A stretch of DNA of 38,631 nucleotides from an uncultured Pirellulaceae bacterium (GCA_938040995.1 CALHZT010000021.1:1-38631); one strand, 5' to 3'; counted from the first letter of the stretch, positions 32,146-38,631 are shown. Notes: generated by a model from the sequence alone, not told the origin. A program made the numbers and translations.

Positions 32146-33221
32146 TGGTTGTCTCCAGTCTCTGCCGGAACAAATGTCCCATTGTCATACTCATCCGAAT
32201 CGTCGCGAATTTCTATCTCTGGCATTTCAAGCCCTTCTTCCGGTAGAGGACGAATAACGACTTCTGGGATGTTGGGCAGGGGTTTGCCGTCGGCAACCCG
32301 ATTAGTCTTTTTCCAACCGTAGCCTTCATTGGGCAATGGCCGAATCGTTACCGTGTGAGAACCTTTCTTGCCGTTTTGCAATGTCTCCACGACTTGTACT
32401 ACCCAATGATCGTCTCTCTTTTCCCAACGCCCCGATCCCACCGTGCCATCGGAGTCAAAAATCCAACTCTTGATTTGCTTCTCGATCGGATCCCAGCCAA
32501 TTATTTGCAGGCCAGAAGACTCGGTGCCATCGGCCTTTTTTACGTGGAACTTCGAGTTTAGAAAGCTGTGTTTTTGAGTCCAATTGCAACGGTAAACCAC
32601 ACGATAGTCTTCGCCTTGATCGCTCCAGTCGCCGGTCATGAATTCCAGTTCTTTCAATTTCAAAGAAGCAGAAGCGCTCAGTATGGGTTCAGCGTCCGAG
32701 ACTCGGTCAAGCAGCCATTGGTTGTCTTTCTTTACAAAGACGGCTTCGTATTGACTTTCGGCAACGTCACCACCTTCGATCATGCCAACCGATATGCCTC
32801 GCTCAACGGCAACGTTCGGGCCAACGTATTCAATTGACTGGGTTTTGAGTTCGAGTTTGACTGAGGGATGCTTCTCAAAAATGGATTTGAACTCCGCTTC
32901 GATTTCCGCCGCACCATTTAACACCAAGTCGATTCCTGGCCTCTCGAAGACACCATCGGGCATCCAGTGTCGGACTACCCTCGATGCGTCATGCGCGTTG
33001 AAGGCCTTTTCGTATGAGCGAACGGCAGCTTCGACGGTGTTAAGATTGTCCGTCGTGTTGTCAGAAGCTTGAACGGCACCAACAGTCTCCAGCGGAGGCG
33101 ACGCGGGACTAGTCTCAGTCTCGAACTGAATTTCCTGCTGGCCGGATGTCGTTACCGGAAAACCAGTCAGCAAAAGGATAGTCAAGCTTACGAGGGCTGC
33201 CCGAGCACTTGGTGTGTTCAT
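32142..33221 (-). CDS. Secreted SnoaL/NTF2-like protein (SgcJ/EcaC type) with C-terminal lipocalin-like region
   Basis: 359 residues. A signal peptide of about 28 residues ends near TSGQQ. Residues about 60-180 form an NTF2/SnoaL-like domain: VEAAVRSYEKAFNAHDAS, then W.PDGVFERPG and the strand AVERGISVGMIEGGD. Residues about 185-320 are a second beta-rich region (FMTGDWSDQGEDYRVVYRCNW; SSGLQIIGWDPIEKQIKSW) resembling DUF1579-like lipocalin folds that accompany this family in planctomycetes. The acidic C-terminus ends in Pro/Glu-rich sequence. GGAAAG lies six bases before the ATG. Catalysis is unproven; such domains often bind small ligands. The gene overlaps the surface repeat protein downstream by four bases. 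Confidence 0.82.
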   Translation of the reverse strand: MNTPSARAALVSLTILLLTGFPVTTSGQQEIQFETETSPASPPLETVGAVQASDNTTDNLNTVEAAVRSYEKAFNAHDASRVVRHWMPDGVFERPGIDLVLNGAAEIEAEFKSIFEKHPSVKLELKTQSIEYVGPNVAVERGISVGMIEGGDVAESQYEAVFVKKDNQWLLDRVSDAEPILSASASLKLKELEFMTGDWSDQGEDYRVVYRCNWTQKHSFLNSKFHVKKADGTESSGLQIIGWDPIEKQIKSWIFDSDGTVGSGRWEKRDDHWVVQVVETLQNGKKGSHTVTIRPLPNEGYGWKKTNRVADGKPLPNIPEVVIRPLPEEGLEMPEIEIRDDSDEYDNGTFVPAETGDNQ

Positions 33222-33305
33222 TTTCGTCTTTCCGGAAAGTCGCTGGTGTCATCGGTATTTCATTATAGCAACGGTATTTCCACCGGCCACGAATTGAGCG
33301 CAGCT

Positions 33306-33460
33306 TAGTGGACGAGGCAGCGTCCACTATGCTGCGCCCAATTCTTCGCAACGTTGAATTGCAACCAAACTGCAATTGATTTTCTGCAAAAGATTGTGAC
33401 GGGCTTTCAGGTGATTTGTCCCAGCGTCGCGTAGGAGATTCTCGCGGCCTCATTCACTAC
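33306..33460. repeat. Dispersed repeat, copy 8: short hairpin plus separate right arm
   Basis: TAGTGGACGAGGCAGCGTCCACTA (33306-33329) folds on itself as a minimal hairpin. About 115 bases further on, GCGGCCTCATTCACTAC (33444-33460) is a lone right arm. On the minus strand that arm reads GTAGTGAATGAGGCCGC, and its TAG is the stop codon of the membrane hydrolase gene. Confidence 0.75.
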
Positions 33461-35151
33461 GGATTTGCCGGTTGAGGAGCGAAAAGCTCTTTCAGGCGTG
33501 CCGTTTTTTCTTTGCTCCAGTTTGCTGGTTCGGTAACTTCAATCCAGGCGTCGATGTAACTCGATGCCGAATAGTTATGACCGTATCCCGTGGGGATTGC
33601 TGTGGAGGCAACCGGAAGATCGCAGGCGACCTGAAGGAACGTCACGATCGGATACCACTCCAGGTGTGGCGAAACATCGGGGCCATGTCCGGCTTGAAGC
33701 CAATCCGGTTTTTCAAATAGCATGTCTTTGGAAAACCAGACAATTGGATCACTGGCGTACTGAACGTAGACCAACCGCATCGGCCCCCAACGCTTCCCGT
33801 GTTCAAGTGAATTAGTTTGTGACGTGAATCGAATCGCTGCGCCGTCACGAAACTTGGGAAGCCACTCAGGTGTGCCTTCATTGCGAGCCTTTGAAACACT
33901 CGACCAAATTTGGCTAGGAAAAGGTGGCCCGCTGAAGACGGCTCCTTGAATGGGATCCTCAAAAGTCATCAGCAAATCGGCTGAAACTTCTGCACCTAGA
34001 GAACCGAGGCTCAGCCCATGCAAATAGAGCTTTGGACGTTTGTCCTTCGGCAGCGTCGTCCAATAATCGTAGATTTCAAGGAACAAAGCCTGGGCGGATA
34101 CTTTTGACCGATCCGGATCGACAAGAATCGTCAGCCAACTGGATAAATAGGAATACTGAGTCGATACGATTGCCGTATCACCCGCATGCAGAAATTCAAA
34201 CGGATTGACTGCGTTCGTGTCGAGCCAACCCGTTCCCGTTGGTGTAGCAACCACGAGAAGTTTTCGATCAAATCCGCCGACTCGTTTGAGTTCTTCGAGG
34301 GCAAGTTTGGCGCGTGCTTCCGGAGAACTCGAACCTCGGACACCAACATAGACGCGTAGCGGTTGTTTGACCGAATTGTCGGAATTGGAATCGACTTTCC
34401 AAAACTCGGCGATCTGCTTTCTGGTAGGGCCACCGGTGATGAAGTTCTTACCTCGACGACCAATGGCACTCCACGATACAAGTGAGTCGGGACTGCCCGT
34501 TGCCCATGAGTCCATCGGTTGCTCGACGCCATCATCCGTCATGATGTCGGCTTGCAAGTGAGCCGCATCGAGTACGTCGAGGATTCTCTTGGCGACGATG
34601 TTGGTCAGCAGCGACAGGCAAAGCAAGCTGACCACCGTCACGCTCGCGATATAGGCAAGTCGCTGCGGCAGAATCCGGCTCAACATCTTTGCCACGGCGT
34701 TGAAGAGAAATCGCACACACCTGGCGAGCAAGACTACGATCAGACCAACGAGTAACGCGACCGCAAACGTACGCAACGGATAGGCCGACTCAACCGGATT
34801 CATTTCCATTAAGAACCGCAACGAGTTTTGCCAGTTCGTCATCCGCCACAAAAACGAAATGACGGTCCCAACAGAAGCAACAACGGAAACCCACTTCAGG
34901 ACCTTAACCGACTTCGTCTGTGGCTGAGGTAGCTGAAGAAACTCCCACACCCAACCAAACAACACACCAACGCCGTATCCAATCGCGAGCGTAAATCCGG
35001 AGAGTATCGCTTGAAACCAAAAGGGTCTCGGAAGAAGTGATGGTGACACGGATATCGCGAAGAATAGTGACGCGATCAAGAGCCCTGTGAATGAGAAGGA
35101 ACCACCAAATCTCTTCAGCCATGTGTTGTTGTCCATTTCCAGTTGACTCAT
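33457..35151 (-). CDS. Membrane alpha/beta hydrolase (Abhydrolase_9 family)
   Basis: 564 residues from ATG 35151; a TTG start at 35190 would add 13. The first 185 residues hold four or five membrane helices (FTGLLIASLFFAISVSPSLLPRPFW; GYGVGVLFGWVWEFL; ALLVGLIVVLLARCVRFL), matching the N-terminal domain of this family. The hydrolase domain covers about 235-560: RVYVGVRGSSSPEARAKLALEELKR, the nucleophile region LYLHGLSLGSLGAE with Ser 381, and VFSGPPFPSQIW. The late SDPIVWFSKDMLF and GHGPDVSPHLEWYP fit the acid and histidine regions. The substrate is unknown; the active site would face one side of the inner membrane. The stop codon lies within a dispersed-repeat arm. Confidence 0.88.
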   Translation of the reverse strand: MSQLEMDNNTWLKRFGGSFSFTGLLIASLFFAISVSPSLLPRPFWFQAILSGFTLAIGYGVGVLFGWVWEFLQLPQPQTKSVKVLKWVSVVASVGTVISFLWRMTNWQNSLRFLMEMNPVESAYPLRTFAVALLVGLIVVLLARCVRFLFNAVAKMLSRILPQRLAYIASVTVVSLLCLSLLTNIVAKRILDVLDAAHLQADIMTDDGVEQPMDSWATGSPDSLVSWSAIGRRGKNFITGGPTRKQIAEFWKVDSNSDNSVKQPLRVYVGVRGSSSPEARAKLALEELKRVGGFDRKLLVVATPTGTGWLDTNAVNPFEFLHAGDTAIVSTQYSYLSSWLTILVDPDRSKVSAQALFLEIYDYWTTLPKDKRPKLYLHGLSLGSLGAEVSADLLMTFEDPIQGAVFSGPPFPSQIWSSVSKARNEGTPEWLPKFRDGAAIRFTSQTNSLEHGKRWGPMRLVYVQYASDPIVWFSKDMLFEKPDWLQAGHGPDVSPHLEWYPIVTFLQVACDLPVASTAIPTGYGHNYSASSYIDAWIEVTEPANWSKEKTARLKELFAPQPANP

Positions 35152-35296
35152 GTTGTGAGGATCGGCTGTTCTTGCAAGGGGCGATTTCAATCTGCGTCAA
35201 CGCGATCGGCCATCAAACAACCGTACCGCTCAACAATCTTACAACGAGGTGAGGAATCATCGGAAGCTGCCTGCTGGACTCTCCGGCTGCCTAGAT

Positions 35297-35500
35297 TCAA
35301 TGGGGTTGCCATGCTAACGGTCGGATCGGCAGGACAACTACTTTAAGCGGTCCTAAGAATTGACCCAGCCAGCAGGCACCATGTCGGCAGTAATAGGCTG
35401 GAATTGAAAGCGTGTTATTCACTACTTGACCTTCCTCGACTGTTTTCTTTGCAAATTGGTCGGGAATGTGATATTCGACATCACAGTTCTTTTCTTCCAT
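35297..35500 (-). CDS. Possible small protein of unknown function
   Basis: 67 residues with a protein-like sequence: an acidic/basic helical start (CDVEYHIPDQFAKKTVEEGQ), then VNNTLSIPAYYCRHGACWL and GQFLGPLKVVVLPIRPLAW. Three cysteines are present. No good ribosome binding site precedes the ATG. The 400-base interval between the hydrolase and the next plus-strand gene otherwise has no gene, so a small gene would fit. No family is recognised. Confidence 0.4.
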   Translation of the reverse strand: MEEKNCDVEYHIPDQFAKKTVEEGQVVNNTLSIPAYYCRHGACWLGQFLGPLKVVVLPIRPLAWQPH

Positions 35501-35530
35501 ACAACTGAATAGACGACGGCTATCGGCAGT

Positions 35531-35584
35531 GCGTCAGCGTTGAGCTGGCACGCTACCGGTGGCATGCACCGGTTTTTCTTTTTT
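35531..35584 (+). promoter_or_regulatory. Tandem-hairpin leader with terminator-like second stem
   Basis: The first stem is GCGTCAGC / GCTGGCACGC with a two-base bulge and a GTTGA loop (35531-35553). One base later comes a perfect 7-pair stem ACCGGTG / CACCGGT with a 5-base loop (35555-35573), followed by TTTTTCTTTTTT, the form of an intrinsic terminator. It lies 28-33 bases before the GTG of the next gene. The nearest plus-strand gene upstream ends at 30583, so it is unlikely to terminate one. Attenuation or a structured cis-acting RNA for the gene at 35606 is the simplest reading. Confidence 0.6.
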
Positions 35585-35605
35585 GGTTTTACCTGGAGGA
35601 ATGCC

Positions 35606-35911
35606 GTGTCTACTCTCGCTCGATTTTTGAATCAGCGTCTACGGACGGATGACGCCAAACGACTCGACGCACCTGGCCAGCCGCCATGGCTGGAAGAAGG
35701 AGTGACGGTGATCGTGGATGAGGCGACTTACGTGCAGCATTTGGAAGTGCTGCCGCCTCGATACATGTCGGGGCTGCTCTTTGCTTACGGCGAAGGCGCT
35801 GGAAACTTCACTTTGTTCTGGCAAGAGGGCGATCTGTATTTCGCTCATGCGTTGTCGATTGAGGACACCGAAATCTTCTGCAAGCTAAGTCGAACGCGAC
35901 ATCACGAATAG
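35606..35911 (+). CDS. Hypothetical small protein of the accessory block
   Basis: 101 residues from the GTG at 35606, which has GGAGGA five bases upstream; the in-frame upstream extension would run back through the terminator hairpin. There is no signal peptide. The sequence has a basic helical start (STLARFLNQRLRTDDAKRLD), then PPWLEEGVTVIVDEATYVQHLEVLPPRYMSG, and an aromatic beta-rich end (GNFTLFWQEGDLYFAHALSIEDTEIF). No family is recognised. It is preceded by the two-hairpin leader and followed 56 bases later by the DNA methyltransferase, so it may belong to the same mobile-element operon. Confidence 0.7.
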   Translation: MSTLARFLNQRLRTDDAKRLDAPGQPPWLEEGVTVIVDEATYVQHLEVLPPRYMSGLLFAYGEGAGNFTLFWQEGDLYFAHALSIEDTEIFCKLSRTRHHE

Positions 35912-35967
35912 CCAATGCCGCTTTCGTAGTTCGTTATTCAACTTGGCCTGCAGGAAAGGTGTCAGCC

Positions 35968-36708
35968 ATGAATAGCCAGCTTCTTGAGGGAAGCTGTTAC
36001 GACATTCTTCCCTCGCTCCCAATGAGACGGTTCAAGATGGCCTTCGTCGATCCGCCATACAACATTGGCATCGACTACGGCAATGGAAAGAAAGCCGACC
36101 AGCTTCCGGCGGCGGTCTACATCGACCAAATGCGGCAGTTGGTGCAGCTTTGTGTCGATCGACTAACGTCTGACGGGAGCCTTTGGTTTCTTATCAATGA
36201 GCGTTGGGCCGATCAGATTGGTTCCATGCTTTCAACGATTTTGCCTCGGCGAAACCGAATCATTTGGCGAGAGACGTTTGGTCAGTATCGGGTTGACCGT
36301 TACGCCAGCGGTCACCGCCATCTTTTCTGGCATGTGATGGATACGAAACGGTCGCCGTTCTACACGGAGGACATTCGTATTCGGTCACAGAGAATGATCA
36401 ACGGCGACCCGCGCGCAGCGGGCCCGCGAGTCCCAGATGATGTTTGGCAATTTCCGCGACTTGTCGGAAATGCTGGTGAACGCATCTCGGACCATCCCTG
36501 CCAGCTCCCAGAGGCTTTACTCGAACGAGTGATTCGTTGTTCAACAGAGCCGGGCGATTGGATCTTGGATCCGACAGCTGGGACAGGAACGACGCTTCGT
36601 GTTGCCCAGCGACTCGGCAGACGATTCATCGGCATCGAAGAACAACCTGACTTTGCGAAGCTAATTCGCAAACGACTCGACCGGCCGTTTCAAACACGGC
36701 TCTTCTGA
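35968..36708 (+). CDS. Orphan beta-class DNA methyltransferase (N6-adenine or N4-cytosine)
   Basis: 246 residues from ATG 35968; AGGAAAGG ends eight bases before it, and the GTG at 35959 overlaps that site so is unlikely. The catalytic motif DPPYNIG (residues 28-34) comes first, and the SAM-binding motif DPTAGTGTT (201-209) comes late with RFIGIEE after it. This is the order of the beta class. The target-recognition region lies between (about 90-180) and includes RYASGHRHLFWHV. It methylates exocyclic amino groups in DNA. No restriction endonuclease gene is adjacent, so it is probably a self-protection methylase of a mobile element. A shorter regulatory role cannot be excluded. Confidence 0.92.
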   Translation: MNSQLLEGSCYDILPSLPMRRFKMAFVDPPYNIGIDYGNGKKADQLPAAVYIDQMRQLVQLCVDRLTSDGSLWFLINERWADQIGSMLSTILPRRNRIIWRETFGQYRVDRYASGHRHLFWHVMDTKRSPFYTEDIRIRSQRMINGDPRAAGPRVPDDVWQFPRLVGNAGERISDHPCQLPEALLERVIRCSTEPGDWILDPTAGTGTTLRVAQRLGRRFIGIEEQPDFAKLIRKRLDRPFQTRLF

Positions 36709-36724
36709 ACTTCGCGCCACTCGC

Positions 36725-36746
36725 GCGGCCGCTGATTATCGGCCGC
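36725..36746. promoter_or_regulatory. GC-rich hairpin between methyltransferase and the 25-residue ORF
   Basis: GCGGCCG and CGGCCGC are perfect 7-base arms with an 8-base loop, 16 bases after the methyltransferase stop and 26 before the next start. There is no T-run on either side, so it is not a standard terminator. Confidence 0.5.
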
Positions 36747-36772
36747 CAGTACGGGCCTCAATGGAGATTCTC

Positions 36773-36850
36773 ATGTGCGGACGATTGATTCGCGCCGTTG
36801 GAGCACATCGTCAACACAATCTCCGGCAACGAAAGGGTAGCCACCAATGA
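36773..36850 (+). CDS. 25-residue ORF coupled to the next gene
   Basis: ATG 36773 has GGAGA five bases upstream. The frame reads MCGRLIRAVGAHRQHNLRQ and ends in a basic tail at TGA 36848-36850. That stop overlaps the next ATG at 36847 (ATGA). A strong ribosome binding site and the overlap suggest it is translated, as a leader peptide or a very small basic protein. The MCGR start resembles SRAP-domain proteins, but nothing else of that family is present. Confidence 0.5.
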   Translation: MCGRLIRAVGAHRQHNLRQRKGSHQ

Positions 36851-37134
36851 CAATTGCCATTCCTACAACGTTCGACGCATACGAAGTAAGCCGGGTCGCC
36901 GAGTTTACCGACGCCGACGGTAAGCACTTCGTTGAAACCATCGACAGCGATGCAGAAGCGGCAGATGCTGGCCGCGTTTTCTGGTCACTCTACGGCCACA
37001 TTCACGGACTCGGCGCCGATTGCATCGGCGACTTTGCCACGAAGGCAATCGCCTGCAGCATTTACACGAAGATCACTGGCCACGTCGTGAACGACTTCAC
37101 CGGTGACAACGGTTTGTACGGCTTGCCCACGTAG
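36847..37134 (+). CDS. Hypothetical small acidic protein
   Basis: 95 residues. It begins at ATG 36847, overlapping the stop of the 25-residue ORF; AAAGGG lies about nine bases upstream. The protein is acidic and soluble: DAYEVSRVAEFTDADGKHFVETIDSD, then a helical middle (AEAADAGRVFWSLYGHI) and TKAIACSIYTKITGHVVNDFTGDNG. The composition is like that of small accessory proteins that often accompany ArdC-type genes. I do not recognise the family. It lies in the same direction as the methyltransferase and ArdC-like genes. Confidence 0.75.
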   Translation: MTIAIPTTFDAYEVSRVAEFTDADGKHFVETIDSDAEAADAGRVFWSLYGHIHGLGADCIGDFATKAIACSIYTKITGHVVNDFTGDNGLYGLPT

Positions 37135-37155
37135 GGGATTAGCCCGCTTAAAGAC

Positions 37156-37184
37156 GGCGTCGCCTTCTCTATCACGGCGACGCC
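37156..37184. promoter_or_regulatory. Perfect 9-base-pair hairpin before the ArdC-like gene
   Basis: GGCGTCGCC and GGCGACGCC enclose 11 bases, 21 bases after the acidic-protein stop. No T-run follows. It is the third strong stem in this block that sits in the gap before a gene. The remaining 130 bases to the ATG at 37318 show no other feature. Confidence 0.55.
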
Positions 37185-37317
37185 CAGGCATACGAACCGC
37201 AATTCGATGCGATGGATGTTGATGCATCCCGGATGGTCGCAAGTAAGTGGCATTTCATTCTCATTGTCCACGCAGCTTGCCACTGTGTTGCTGGACGTAG
37301 TTCCCAGGAGTTTCACC

Positions 37318-38172
37318 ATGAAACGTGAAGAAGTCCAAGACCTCGTTGATCGAGGCATTCGTGAATTGAACCAAGCTTTGGCTGGCGGTCACAGCGACCA
37401 ACTGCAAAAGTTTCTCGACACGATGGCTCTCTTTCCCAATTACAGCTTCAACAATTGCATGTTGATTGCCTTGCAGTTTCCAGAGGCGACTTTGATTCAG
37501 GGCTTTCATGCTTGGCGAAAGATGGGACGAACAGTCATCAAAGGGCAGAAAGGAATCGGGATCATCGCTCCGATGGTCTACAAGGCCAAATCTAAGGACG
37601 AGCACAAGCCGAAACCCGAAGAACCGGACGGCAAACGTGCAGTTCGAGGCTTCAAAGTCGTCCACGTATTTGATGTAAGTCAAACGGAAGGCGACGAATT
37701 GCCCGAGTTCGCAAAAGTCACGGGAGACCCGGGCTCAAACATCGCGGCTGTAGAGCAGTTAATCCGCGAGGATGGCATCGAGTTGGTCTATGAAACGATC
37801 CCTGGCGGTGCCCAAGGGTTGTCCAAGAAGGGAACCATCGTCATTGCACCGGAACTTGAACCGGCCAAGACGCTGATGACGTTGGTCCATGAGTATGCAC
37901 ACGAGAAGTTGCACGCGGACGCCGGGCGTCGAAAGGCTACGACGAAGACCATTCGGGAAACCGAGGCGGAAGCTGTGGCCCACGTCGTTTGTCAGGCACT
38001 CGGCATTCGTTCGCTGGAGCATAGTGCTGACTACATCCAGCTCTATCACGGTAACCAGGAAGTTCTCTTTAAGTCGCTGGACCAAATCCAGAAAACGGCC
38101 GCCAGCATCCTAAAGGCGATCGGAGGCTTGACTGCCAAGTCAGCTTCCGACATCGAAGAGGTGGCGGTATGA
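37318..38172 (+). CDS. ArdC-like anti-restriction protein (ssDNA-binding domain plus zincin metalloprotease fold)
   Basis: 284 residues from ATG 37318 with AGGAG seven bases upstream; a frame starting 37 codons earlier lacks this. Residues about 1-140 match the ArdC N-terminal ssDNA-binding domain: FLDTMALFPNYSFNNCMLIALQFPEATLIQGFHAWRKMGRTV and KGQKGIGIIAPM. Residues about 140-250 carry the metallopeptidase signature HEYAHEKLH (HExxH at 191-195) and the downstream helix ETEAEAVAHVV, supplying the third ligand. ArdC proteins of conjugative plasmids protect entering DNA from restriction. The last four bases overlap the start of the next gene (ATGA). Confidence 0.88.
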   Translation: MKREEVQDLVDRGIRELNQALAGGHSDQLQKFLDTMALFPNYSFNNCMLIALQFPEATLIQGFHAWRKMGRTVIKGQKGIGIIAPMVYKAKSKDEHKPKPEEPDGKRAVRGFKVVHVFDVSQTEGDELPEFAKVTGDPGSNIAAVEQLIREDGIELVYETIPGGAQGLSKKGTIVIAPELEPAKTLMTLVHEYAHEKLHADAGRRKATTKTIRETEAEAVAHVVCQALGIRSLEHSADYIQLYHGNQEVLFKSLDQIQKTAASILKAIGGLTAKSASDIEEVAV

Positions 38173-38631
38173 CTAGCCAGATGCGCCTCGCCTGTAGCGA
38201 TTGCGACCGAAACGACTGTGACGGCATCAATCAGCTACCGGAGGACTGGGAAGGCATCGAAGAAATGCAAACACTTGAACAATTGCGTCGAGAAGTCGAT
38301 ATCAACGACCAATCTCGAAGCCCGCTTGAATGGTATACGCATCTCGGAACGTGCCCGGATTGTCAGAAACGGTCGAATGATGACTGCCACCCGATCGTTC
38401 GTCAGATCATTGATAGGGACTGTCATGTGAGCTTGTCCGTTCGGGACGTCGTTGAACACGTTATTTCACGACTGCGGGACGGCCAACTTGCGTTTCAGTC
38501 GCTGGCGCCGGTAGATCGTCGGCGGTTCATCCGCCAATGTATCGAATGCCACCGAAAGAACTGGCAACTCTACGTCGATGTGATGTACCCCAGCAACTCT
38601 GGAAGAGAAGCGGAGGAAGCCGATGGATCCT
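38169..38631 (+). CDS. Cysteine-rich protein, C-terminus beyond the window
   Basis: The ATG at 38169 overlaps the ArdC-like stop. The frame stays open for 154 codons to the window end, so the gene is cut. It begins MTSQMRLACSDCDRNDCDG. A second Cys cluster reads CPDCQKRSNDDC near residue 63, and a third CIECHRKNW near residue 130. The pattern suggests zinc-binding knuckles. There is no signal peptide. It is translationally coupled to the anti-restriction gene, so it may help in the same process. No family is recognised. Confidence 0.75.
   Translation, partial: MTSQMRLACSDCDRNDCDGINQLPEDWEGIEEMQTLEQLRREVDINDQSRSPLEWYTHLGTCPDCQKRSNDDCHPIVRQIIDRDCHVSLSVRDVVEHVISRLRDGQLAFQSLAPVDRRRFIRQCIECHRKNWQLYVDVMYPSNSGREAEEADGS

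Noticed and set aside
9807..33460. Hairpin repeats as a CRISPR array
   Set aside because: Copies are inverted pairs scattered over 24 kb, not regularly spaced direct repeats with spacers, and no cas gene is present.
36773..36850. MCGR start as a truncated SRAP/YedK protein
   Set aside because: Only four residues match; the remaining 21 are basic and unlike the family, and the overlap with the next gene suggests a separate small ORF.
1..38631. tRNA, rRNA or integrase attachment site
   Set aside because: No tRNA-like clover-leaf arms, rRNA segments or integrase gene were recognised on either strand, so element borders cannot be placed within the window.

Overview
The window most likely comes from a member of the Planctomycetota, probably a Rhodopirellula/Pirellulaceae-type marine bacterium. 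The grounds are an SHD1-type secreted protein, a large Pro/Asn-rich surface protein of the kind auto-labelled mu-protocadherin in these genomes, a membrane serine/threonine kinase, a CxxCH-type NrfA, an NhaA with an N-terminal thioredoxin-like domain, and a dispersed hairpin repeat built on GTGGACGAGGCCACGAG between genes. All functions are read by eye from sequence; no database search was run.

Layout. (1) 1-1.4 kb: a C-terminal fragment, a probably frameshifted remnant, and an intact protein with an internally duplicated ~60-residue domain. (2) 1.66-9.65 kb: an RND efflux locus. A NodT/TolC outer-membrane lipoprotein and a translationally coupled cysteine-rich small protein lie on the minus strand. 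Facing away from them are a periplasmic adaptor and an RND pump on the plus strand, followed by a small GYGD potassium channel. (3) 9.9-15.06 kb: a ChbG/YdjC-fold protein that has lost its metal ligands, coupled to a Tyr/Pro/Thr-rich secreted protein; an SHD1 protein; a polytopic Ser/Thr kinase; and a CBS-like protein with a C-terminal HEPN-type RNLLAH motif. (4) 15.07-16.87 kb: a complete insertion sequence with 14-bp terminal inverted repeats and a 9-bp target duplication, inserted exactly over the stop codon of the CBS-like gene. (5) 16.98-20.6 kb: nrfH, nrfA (ammonia-forming nitrite reduction) and a GltS-type glutamate transporter, separated by hairpin repeats. (6) 20.9-30.6 kb: an AbiJ/STM4504-like HEPN protein, an MscS-type channel, a lipoprotein alpha/beta hydrolase, a cyclic-nucleotide-domain patatin, and an NhaA antiporter with a thioredoxin-like N-terminus. 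(7) 30.6-35.2 kb, minus strand: a surface repeat protein coupled to a SnoaL-like secreted protein, and a membrane alpha/beta hydrolase. (8) 35.3-38.6 kb: an accessory block with small unknown proteins, an orphan beta-class DNA methyltransferase, an ArdC-like anti-restriction metalloprotein and a Cys-rich protein running off the window.

The hairpin repeats occur only between 9.8 and 33.5 kb. The right-hand block lacks them; instead it has different perfect hairpins in the gaps before its genes, strong ribosome binding sites and ATGA overlaps. It looks like part of a plasmid or integrative element. The most unusual item there is a leader at 35.53-35.58 kb. It carries two tandem hairpins, the second followed by a T-tract as in an intrinsic terminator, 28 bases upstream of a GTG start and with no plus-strand gene for 5 kb upstream. 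This suggests attenuation or a structured cis-regulatory RNA.
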